A program made the position numbers and the translations under genes. Of a stretch of 49,816 bases of DNA, positions 18,057 to 23,713 are shown in pieces; within the stretch, counting starts at the first letter, position 1, and each line of letters starts with the position of its first letter. Under the pieces are notes generated by a model. The model did not search any database. It was given only the letters and a program-made list of their open reading frames with translations, and was not told where the DNA came from. Source of the DNA: JBHPFQ01 sp042571625 (lineage in GTDB: Bacteria > Patescibacteriota > Minisyncoccia > Portnoybacterales > UBA2143); NCBI GenBank assembly GCA_042571625.1, contig JBHPFQ010000002.1, positions 1-49,816 on the forward strand, written 5' to 3'.

Positions 18057-18182
18057 TCATTGCGAGGAGGTCCGTTTACGAACGGGACGACGCCCGCCTG
18101 CAACGCTATGCGTGGCATTGCGGGCAGGCGGCAATCTCGCGGGAGGAGTCCCGACAGAGGTCGGGACGACGATCCGCGCGAT
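18057..18182. repeat. GC-rich compound palindromic repeat
   Basis: A sharply GC-rich block in AT-rich surroundings with no real coding content. It holds two 29-base units (18064-18092 and 18143-18171) that share GAGGAG at the start and GGGACGACG at the end but differ in the hairpin between. The second has a perfect stem GTCCCGAC-AGAG-GTCGGGAC. Between them lies another hairpin with CCGCCTGC and GCAGGCGG arms, and ATTGC/GCAAT ends flank the first part. It resembles dispersed REP/MITE-like elements seen in many bacterial genomes. Confidence 0.75.
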
Positions 18183-18218
18183 ATAAAATCATTTGCTACT
18201 TGTATATTAAAAATAAAA

Positions 18219-18338
18219 GACAGATTTTTTCCGATAAAATTATAGGTTTCACCTTGCCCTGCGATGCTCTATGAATGTTATTTAATATAAAACTTTGATG
18301 GAAAGGCGAAACCTTAATTTTTGCGGTTAAAGGTTACT
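18219..18338 (-). repeat. Diverged copy of the 118-base hairpin element (copy E3)
   Basis: Read on the minus strand it has the conserved CCGCAAAAAT left flank and ATTTTATCGGAAAAA right flank of the elements at 20065 and 21462. The 12-bp stem between has a different sequence (arms 18244-18255 and 18303-18314) and a 47-base loop instead of 3 bases. It ends 1 base before the stop of the downstream-most hypothetical gene, so it sits in a 3' UTR. Confidence 0.7.
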
Positions 18339-18339
18339 G

Positions 18340-18792
18340 TTATTTATTTAAACTATGAATATCAGGTAATACTGATTCAATTTCTGGACACTTCGGACAT
18401 TCTAATGCTGGACATTCTACAACTATATTTTTTTCTAATTCTTCTTCACGATATTGTATCAACTTTTGATTTAAATCCATTATCTGTTGATTTTGCTCTA
18501 TTAAATTTTGTCTAAAAATATTATCAAGTTTATCATAACGAGATACGTCTTTATACAAATCAATCACTATTGCAAAAAATACAACTGAAATCGCAATAAC
18601 TACACCAAAAATAAATTTCCATATTATATTCGTTTCTCTTCTATTTATTATACTATCTATCTCTCTTTGTATTTCTTCTCTAGCTTCATCAAAAGAAAAT
18701 ACTTTTCTTTCTTTCTCTTTAAGCACTTCTTCTCCAATCCCCTTTTCCGGAATTACCGTTCTTTTAAAAAATTTGTTGAAATTTGTATTCAT
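18340..18792 (-). CDS. Hypothetical protein, one TM helix and coiled coil
   Basis: Not recognised. 150 residues: a charged cytoplasmic N-terminus with a basic FFKRT segment and a helix containing DEAREEIQREIDSI, one membrane helix at about 59-80 (FIFGVVIAISVVFFAIVI), then a predicted coiled coil (about 88-120) and a CPALECPKCPE segment with three cysteines near the C-terminus that could bind metal. The gene ends at the E3 repeat and lies 11 bases after the next hypothetical gene, so the two are probably cotranscribed. Confidence 0.6.
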   Translation of the reverse strand: MNTNFNKFFKRTVIPEKGIGEEVLKEKERKVFSFDEAREEIQREIDSIINRRETNIIWKFIFGVVIAISVVFFAIVIDLYKDVSRYDKLDNIFRQNLIEQNQQIMDLNQKLIQYREEELEKNIVVECPALECPKCPEIESVLPDIHSLNK

Positions 18793-18803
18793 TTTCTAGA
18801 TAT

Positions 18804-19130
18804 TTAAAACCACCAATTTATATTCACAGAAGTATCGCCAAAAGCATTTTCTGGCCATTTTTCTTTTATGTTTACGCTATACCTCTTTAATATTTTTTTA
18901 TTTTCTTTATTCATTATTTCTATATATATTTTGTCAATTTTATTTCTTGGAATACTTAAATTAACCTCAGATAAGGTTTTGTAATCCATCCATGATTTTT
19001 TATGTTCACGATATTCAATCCCTTTTGTAATTACAATCCTGAACTCACTTTTTGAATCATTGATACTAGCCACACCAAAAGAAATATAAACATAACCAGG
19101 CGGATAATTAAAGAATGTAGACATTTGCAT
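18804..19130 (-). CDS. Hypothetical protein
   Basis: Not recognised. 108 residues with no membrane segment or clear signal peptide. The pattern of strands (GYVYISFGVAS, EFRIVITKG, KIDKIYIEIMN) suggests a small beta-sandwich. A second in-frame ATG lies two codons downstream. It is followed closely by the TM/coiled-coil gene. Coding potential is supported by length and spacing only. Confidence 0.5.
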   Translation of the reverse strand: MQMSTFFNYPPGYVYISFGVASINDSKSEFRIVITKGIEYREHKKSWMDYKTLSEVNLSIPRNKIDKIYIEIMNKENKKILKRYSVNIKEKWPENAFGDTSVNINWWF

Positions 19131-19200
19131 AAATTTAATATAACTTTCTATAATATAGGTAATTTTTATTTATTTTTTCTAATTCTTTATTTATTTTTTG

Positions 19201-19500
19201 TTAAAAAATTTTACTTTTTTCGTCCAATTCATCTATTTTTGACCATTGATTAGATACATTATAAATCATAAATCCTCCCGCTATAAAACCTCCAATCCAT
19301 ATTATCGGAATATCCGGCGCTAAAAGAGTTAAAAGTCCTAAAAGAATAATTAATACACCGCCAATAATTTTTGGCCAAGGATTAAATGACTTTAAAATTA
19401 GTGGTTGTCCACATTTAGTGCATTTTAAAACAAAACCGATATTATAACGACCCCATATTAATTTACAATTTTTGCAATAAGGACGAACATATTTATTCAT
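19201..19500 (-). CDS. Zinc-ribbon membrane protein
   Basis: 99 residues. The N-terminus carries a zinc ribbon, CKNC-x15-CTKC (about residues 9-31), followed by two membrane helices (about 45-62 and 67-83). Such proteins are common in small genomes and have no assigned function. The gene starts 24 bases after the stop of the four-helix membrane protein gene, so they may form an operon. Confidence 0.65.
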   Translation of the reverse strand: MNKYVRPYCKNCKLIWGRYNIGFVLKCTKCGQPLILKSFNPWPKIIGGVLIILLGLLTLLAPDIPIIWIGGFIAGGFMIYNVSNQWSKIDELDEKSKIF

Positions 19501-19524
19501 ATTTGTTCATTTTTCTATTTCAGA

Positions 19525-20013
19525 TCAGAAAAACATCCACAAAAAGAAAAAGAAAAGTAAAATATAAAACCAAGTTTCTTTAAAAAAATTTATTATCTTT
19601 TTTTCTCTGATTGCCTCTATTAATCTACCGATAACAATAAAAGCTAAAAATCCTAATAATATTATTGCTATAATCAACCAAGTAATGTCATATGCATTAG
19701 AAAAAGAAATGCTAAAACCAAAAAGATTAGTAATCCCCCATATTATTGCAGAAAAAACTGCCAAAATTGATAAATATATAAAAGCCCAATGAGCGAATGC
19801 AATAGCCAAAGGAGCTACTATCAAAAGAATTAATATTCCCACAATTATCGAACCTTCTAAGAATTTACTTATGGCTAAAAATATCACTCCTAAACCGATA
19901 ATAGCAGTTACTAAGAATTGTAAAATATGAACTAAAAGAAGAAGTATTCCTCCACTCACATATGCGCTACCAAGCCCCACTCCTTTTAAAATCTTTTTTA
20001 TTTTCTCTTTCAT
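19525..20013 (-). CDS. Multipass membrane protein of unknown function
   Basis: 162 residues with five hydrophobic helices (about 15-48, 50-67, 72-95, 108-128, 145-162) and a basic N-terminus (MKEKIKKILKG). No family motif is recognised. It starts about 50 bases from the E1 repeat. Confidence 0.6.
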   Translation of the reverse strand: MKEKIKKILKGVGLGSAYVSGGILLLLVHILQFLVTAIIGLGVIFLAISKFLEGSIIVGILILLIVAPLAIAFAHWAFIYLSILAVFSAIIWGITNLFGFSISFSNAYDITWLIIAIILLGFLAFIVIGRLIEAIREKKIINFFKETWFYILLFFFFLWMFF

Positions 20014-20064
20014 ATTATTTTAATATATCACTTTTTTATTGATTTTACAAGAATAACTCTCATC

Positions 20065-20182
20065 AATAGAGTACTCGTAGAGTACTCCACGAGTGCTCCA
20101 AAGCAATTTTTAGCCGCAAAAATCAAGATCTCATCTTACGAAGATGAGATCTAATGATTTTATCGGAAAAATTGTCAGTATG
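20065..20182. repeat. 118-base structured repeat, copy E1
   Basis: Nearly identical (4 differences in 118) to 21462-21579 in the same orientation. It has two parts. The first is a 10-bp hairpin (arms GAGTACTCGT and ACGAGTGCTC). The second is a long nested hairpin: AATTTTT / CCG / AAAAT outer arms around a perfect 12-bp stem AGATCTCATCTT-ACG-AAGATGAGATCT, closed by ATTTT / CGG / AAAAATT. It lies between the start of the membrane gene and the stop of the transglutaminase gene. Confidence 0.9.
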
Positions 20183-20197
20183 TTAATTGGTTAATTA

Positions 20198-20743
20198 TTA
20201 TTCTGATTTTCTTTCACGCTTAAATTTCAAAAATTGCTCTTTTAATTCATCAAAATTATGTATGCCAATATCCCATGAATCTAATCCTTTTTTATAAATT
20301 TCAAAACGCAAATAATCAATCCTAATAGTATGTTCTTGCGGGTCAACAATATACCAATTATTATTGATAAAACATTCAGCGAATATATGGCCTTCAATTT
20401 GATCTTCTTTCCCAATGTCTAGCCATCTTCTTCTGATTGTTTCTATATATTTAGTTGGAATGCCTTTTGCTCTTGCCAGCGCGATAAAAACTAATGCATA
20501 GTCAGTACAGCCAGTAACCATTTTGCTTTTAATAATTTCATCAGCAGTTCTCTTGCGAAAAATATTCTTTTTATCAGATGATTGATGCTCAAAATAAGGA
20601 TGAATCCATTGCAAAATCTCTAAAATCAAATCAAGACCTTGTTTTGTAAAGGACTCTGCTATTTTTTGTATATCCGGAGTAATCTCTGTTTGTGAGCCGG
20701 ATTTAAGGTATTTGGATATAGATTTGTTCATATTTTTTGGCAT
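20198..20743 (-). CDS. Transglutaminase-like cysteine protease-fold protein
   Basis: 181 residues with the transglutaminase-like core: C79 in VTGCTDYALVFIALARAKG, H119 in EGHIFAECF and D134 in WYIVDPQ, the expected Cys-His-Asp order and spacing. No signal peptide, so it is probably cytoplasmic. The family includes peptidases, deamidases and cross-linking enzymes; the substrate is unknown. A repeat copy (E1) follows its stop, and it is divergent from the HELAH gene across the 20781 palindrome. It may be part of a small module with that gene. Confidence 0.8.
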   Translation of the reverse strand: MPKNMNKSISKYLKSGSQTEITPDIQKIAESFTKQGLDLILEILQWIHPYFEHQSSDKKNIFRKRTADEIIKSKMVTGCTDYALVFIALARAKGIPTKYIETIRRRWLDIGKEDQIEGHIFAECFINNNWYIVDPQEHTIRIDYLRFEIYKKGLDSWDIGIHNFDELKEQFLKFKRERKSE

Positions 20744-20780
20744 ATTAAAAGTATAATAACATAATTAACTACAAATCTAA

Positions 20781-20818
20781 AATAGAGGCATCGTAGATGC
20801 CTCTACGATGCCTCTATT
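20781..20818. repeat. Perfect 16-bp-stem palindrome between divergent genes
   Basis: Arms of 16 bases (AATAGAGGCATCGTAG and its exact complement) flank a 6-base loop. Internally it is built from three 8-mers, GAGGCATC-GTA-GATGCCTC-TAC-GATGCCTC, the same three-arm plan as the first part of the repeats at 20065 and 21462 but with another arm sequence. It lies between the starts of the transglutaminase and HELAH genes. Confidence 0.85.
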
Positions 20819-20864
20819 GTTGATATGGATTAAATATTATACAATCAAATTATCGTTAAATAAT

Positions 20865-21455
20865 ATGCCTACATTAAAAATCAAAATTCCTGAAAAATTT
20901 AATAAAAAAGAAAAAGATTTGTTGTCTTTTATTAAAAAGTATAATCCAGTTTTGATATTGAAAAAAATCACTGGCAGAAATTTTAAAAAAATAAACATAA
21001 TCGTTAAACACAAATCTTTAGGCATGGCAGCAGATTTCAGAAACAACACGGTCTATGTTGATTTTAATAATTCTATTCAATATATATGGTTATCTCTATC
21101 TCATGAATTAGCACATATACTTTTAAGAAATCCTGCTTGGGATAAAAATAAAGATATACAAAAAATAATCAAAGCTAATAAAGGATTTTCTTTTAAATAT
21201 CAAGGCATTTCATATAAATATACTTTTTCTTATGCTATAGAACAAACTATGGCCATTTTGTTGCAAGCGGCTTGCGAAGATAAGGCCGGCTTAAGAAAGT
21301 TAGATTGGTCTGTATGGGAAAGCACTTTTCAGTGCATGGGTGTTAAGGATATTGGCAAGAAATTATGGAAATCTTGGTTAAAATATCTTGATAATCTGTT
21401 GAAATATAAGAAAATAGATAATTGGATTTTAGAAACGTTGAAAAAGAATTATTAG
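20865..21455 (+). CDS. Zincin-like protein with HELAH motif
   Basis: 196 residues. LSLSHELAHILL (H80, E81, H84) is the HExxH zinc motif within a hydrophobic helix, and E126 in YAIEQTMAILLQAACE could be the third ligand of a gluzincin-type site. No signal peptide or transmembrane helix. I chose ATG 20865 (MPTLKIKIPEK); the frame extends to 20808 but that part falls in the 20781 repeat. The fold resembles small cytoplasmic metallopeptidase-like proteins of unknown function; an ImmA/IrrE relation cannot be shown from sequence alone. Confidence 0.7.
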   Translation: MPTLKIKIPEKFNKKEKDLLSFIKKYNPVLILKKITGRNFKKINIIVKHKSLGMAADFRNNTVYVDFNNSIQYIWLSLSHELAHILLRNPAWDKNKDIQKIIKANKGFSFKYQGISYKYTFSYAIEQTMAILLQAACEDKAGLRKLDWSVWESTFQCMGVKDIGKKLWKSWLKYLDNLLKYKKIDNWILETLKKNY

Positions 21456-21461
21456 TTTTAA

Positions 21462-21579
21462 AATAGAGTCCTCGTAGAGTACTCCACGAGGACTCCATAG
21501 CAATTTTTAGCCGCAAAAATCAAGATCTCATCTTACGAAGATGAGATCTAATGATTTTATCGGAAAAATTGTCAGTATG
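21462..21579. repeat. 118-base structured repeat, copy E2
   Basis: Same orientation as E1 and identical over the last 82 bases. Three of the four differences fall in the arms of the first hairpin and restore pairing (GAGTCCTCGT with ACGAGGACTC). It lies between the converging ends of the HELAH gene and the P-loop ATPase gene, so it may end transcripts from both sides. Confidence 0.9.
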
Positions 21580-21604
21580 CCTGATTGGTTAATAAAAAGA
21601 TCGC

Positions 21605-22051
21605 TTACCTTTCAAACAGAATACTTACAATCTTACGGTCGTCCCAATCAACGCTATTTATGTTTTTTAAGAAATAATCTATATCTTCTGAACTATTTCT
21701 AGTTATAATATATATACAGGGCTGTTTAATTTGTTTTAATTTTTCATGCCATTGCTTAACCTTATTTAAATACTCTTTAGAGTAATAAGGATTTTCTTCT
21801 GGATGATGTGATTCTAAATACTCTTTATCAAGCAATGTCTCAACTTCATCAATAATAACAATATCTGCTTTTAGCAAATCAACAATTTGATTGCAATCCT
21901 TGAAATATTTGACGTTTATTTTTTCTTTTTTTAAAAACGTAATAAGCTCATTTAAAACAAAATAAGTTTTTCCGCTATCAACTTGGCCAATTAAGAAAAT
22001 GCTAATATTTTCTTTAATGTTCTGTAAAATTGTCTGTTTTAGGTCTGTCAT
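21605..22051 (-). CDS. Small stand-alone P-loop ATPase
   Basis: 148 residues. Walker A is GQVDSGKT (22-29) and Walker B is ADIVIIDEV (D68, E69). The rest reads like the first half of an AAA+/STAND-type or DnaC-like module: a sensor-like IYIITRNSS strand follows, but there is no lid domain. No partner gene is obvious. It lies downstream of the peptide operon terminator and is read separately from it. Confidence 0.65.
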   Translation of the reverse strand: MTDLKQTILQNIKENISIFLIGQVDSGKTYFVLNELITFLKKEKINVKYFKDCNQIVDLLKADIVIIDEVETLLDKEYLESHHPEENPYYSKEYLNKVKQWHEKLKQIKQPCIYIITRNSSEDIDYFLKNINSVDWDDRKIVSILFER

Positions 22052-22068
22052 TATGAATATCGTATCAT

Positions 22069-22113
22069 TCTTTTATAAAAAATAAAAGAAGGGCTATCAT
22101 TTGATAACCCTTC
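22069..22113 (-). terminator. Rho-independent terminator of the radical SAM/peptide operon
   Basis: On the minus strand GAAGGGTTATCA pairs with TGATAGCCCTTC (one wobble) and is followed by TTTTATTTTTT. It lies 10 bases after the stop of the 42-residue peptide gene. Confidence 0.85.
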
Positions 22114-22123
22114 ATCAATTATA

Positions 22124-22252
22124 TTATTTAGAACGACAAGGTACATTTTTTGCGAATTTACAGCCAGCGCCAGCTTTGGAATGTTTTGAACTGCAATTTC
22201 TAACCTTCGCATCTATAACGATTCTGATTCTGCGATAAACTTTCTTCTTCAT
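22124..22252 (-). CDS. Candidate RiPP precursor, 42-residue cationic three-Cys peptide
   Basis: Begins at ATG 22252, whose bases overlap the TGA of the radical SAM gene (ATGA), with a strong GGAGGTG Shine-Dalgarno 5 bases upstream. The first 19 residues (MKKKVYRRIRIVIDAKVRN) hold no Cys. The second half has C20, C31 and C39, each followed by Ser, Lys or Arg, plus a short KAGAG stretch. Fourteen Lys/Arg against one Asp gives a very basic peptide. A terminator follows at once. Translational coupling to a radical SAM/SPASM enzyme suggests that it is the substrate. No known precursor family is recognised; a small unmodified regulatory protein is the alternative. Confidence 0.7.
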   Translation of the reverse strand: MKKKVYRRIRIVIDAKVRNCSSKHSKAGAGCKFAKNVPCRSK

Positions 22253-23559
22253 TCAACCACCTCCTTTCTATTGGCATAGTAAAAGCGAGATATGTCGCAT
22301 TTATGCTGAGAAGGAACTTTAAAATCTCCATTTTCTAATAATGCTGTTCCAACGCAACTATCACAATATTTTTTGATATCGCAATTATGGCACTTAGGTA
22401 TAGTATTTAATCTAAAAGGTTTAAGAATTTTTTCTCGCTTTTCTAAAATTTCTTGAAGTTTTTCTTCTTTGATATTGCCTAACGGCAATCTAAGATCAAG
22501 ATAGGGATAAACTACTCCTTGGGTATCTATCGCTATTTGGTCTCGCCCGGCATAACAGGCTGGCTGATTTTCACAAGAAGAATTCCTATATTCCCGAGGT
22601 GAAAATAAACCATCAACTTTTTTCAAAAATGGAAGAAATTTTTCTTCCATTTGTTGATACGATAAACGATAAGATATCTCATTTCCTGGTCCATTTCTAT
22701 TGGGCGTAATATATGGATTATAAAATACTTCTTTTACTCCAATTTTATCAAGCCATTCCTTGTATAAATCTAATTGTTCAATATTATGATTACCTACTAA
22801 AACTGCCACACTTAAAGGAATACCTAATTCTTGCAATAAAAGAATGTTTTGCTTAAGACTATGACTTTGATAATAAGAATTGGTAAGTTCTGACCACCCA
22901 TCATTAATATCATATAAAGATACTTGCAAATTAAAAAGATTAAGTTTTTCCAATCGGTGAATAATTTCTGGAGTTAATGCCAAACCATTTGTTTTTAATT
23001 CAAGAGCAAATCCGTAATTATTAAACTCTTCCATAATTTCTAAAGTATCTGGCCTTACAAATATTTCTCCACCTGTAAAAAGTATAAAAATAGCGCCGAT
23101 TTGGCTTAACTGTTTAGCTATCCTTTGTAAATCTTCTATATTAAGTCCTTTTTGAATAAAATCTTCAAGATAACACCATTCGCATCTTTGATTGCAACAA
23201 TGTGTTAATTCAATACTAGCATTAACGATTTGCCAATGTTTTACAGCATAATCAGAAAGTTCTTCCATGACTGTTTTTGCTTCGTTTTCAGTAATTTCTT
23301 GATTTTTATTATCTGCTTTAGCTTTCTTAGAAATAAAATTATCTATCGCGATCTTCATCTCTTGAAAATCTTCCTTAATATTATCATGATCTTTTGGATC
23401 TAAATCATTAAGAATACCTTTAGGAATCTCTTTAATAGAATTATTTAACAAAGAAGGAGCTAAGTCAGCTAAAAAACCTTCAAAAAATAAAGCGTTAGAT
23501 GTTCGCTTATCAAATAAAAAACTTGCATCATCATAAGTTCTTACTATATAAGAATCCAT
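22249..23559 (-). CDS. Radical SAM/SPASM peptide-modifying enzyme
   Basis: 436 residues. The CxxxCxxC cluster is C122, C126, C129 (CCNQRCEWCY), followed by FTGGEIFVR, the GGE SAM-binding motif. The C-terminal SPASM region has C329, C335, C390, C393, C399, C402 and C421. The position that in most SPASM proteins reads VYPC is VYPY here (351-353), so one usual auxiliary-cluster ligand is missing. An N-terminal region (1-110) starting YIVRTYDDASFLFDKRT may act in peptide recognition, as in RRE-bearing maturases, but I cannot assign it. SPASM enzymes commonly modify ribosomal peptides (thioether or C-C bonds). The gene overlaps the 42-residue peptide gene and has its own promoter. Confidence 0.88.
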   Translation of the reverse strand: MDSYIVRTYDDASFLFDKRTSNALFFEGFLADLAPSLLNNSIKEIPKGILNDLDPKDHDNIKEDFQEMKIAIDNFISKKAKADNKNQEITENEAKTVMEELSDYAVKHWQIVNASIELTHCCNQRCEWCYLEDFIQKGLNIEDLQRIAKQLSQIGAIFILFTGGEIFVRPDTLEIMEEFNNYGFALELKTNGLALTPEIIHRLEKLNLFNLQVSLYDINDGWSELTNSYYQSHSLKQNILLLQELGIPLSVAVLVGNHNIEQLDLYKEWLDKIGVKEVFYNPYITPNRNGPGNEISYRLSYQQMEEKFLPFLKKVDGLFSPREYRNSSCENQPACYAGRDQIAIDTQGVVYPYLDLRLPLGNIKEEKLQEILEKREKILKPFRLNTIPKCHNCDIKKYCDSCVGTALLENGDFKVPSQHKCDISRFYYANRKEVVE

Positions 23560-23611
23560 TTTAATCTACCTCTCTTTTAAATTTTCAAAAAACTATTTTT
23601 TACTTAACTAT

Positions 23612-23641
23612 AATTTACCATAATTTTGGGTAAATTGTCAA
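23612..23641 (-). promoter_or_regulatory. Promoter with inverted-repeat operator for the radical SAM operon
   Basis: TTGACA (23636-23641) and TAAATT (23612-23617) are 18 bases apart on the minus strand. The inverted repeat AATTTACC-N9-GGTAAATT (23612-23636) fills the spacer and -10, the position of a repressor operator. The 8-bp arms are perfect. No DNA-binding regulator is encoded next to it. Confidence 0.6.
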
Positions 23642-23646
23642 ATTTA

Positions 23647-23671
23647 GAATAGAGCACTCCATAGCAATCGG
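23647..23671. repeat. Remnant of the three-arm/118-base repeat family (E4)
   Basis: Contains AATAGAG followed by CACTCCATAGCAAT, matching the ends of the first hairpin of E2 with the middle deleted, then CGGTTAAAA. It is immediately downstream of the ABC exporter terminator. Confidence 0.5.
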
Positions 23672-23705
23672 TTAAAAAAAACAGAGGCATCCACGATGCC
23701 TCTGT
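23672..23705 (-). terminator. Rho-independent terminator after the ABC exporter
   Basis: Perfect 10-bp stem ACAGAGGCAT-CGTGG-ATGCCTCTGT on the minus strand, followed by a T run. It starts 8 bases after the exporter stop and separates it from the radical SAM operon. The arm is almost the same as in the 20781 palindrome. Confidence 0.88.
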
Positions 23706-23713
23706 TTGTATTT

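Noticed and set aside
18054..18245. Small Arg/Gly-rich ORF
   Set aside because: It is a translation of the GC-rich repeat; no ribosome site and no conserved pattern.
18219..21579. CRISPR array from repeated palindromic units
   Set aside because: Copies are far apart, differ in orientation and have genes between them; there are no regular spacers or cas genes. The Cas4-like nuclease at 5.8 kb has no Cas neighbours.
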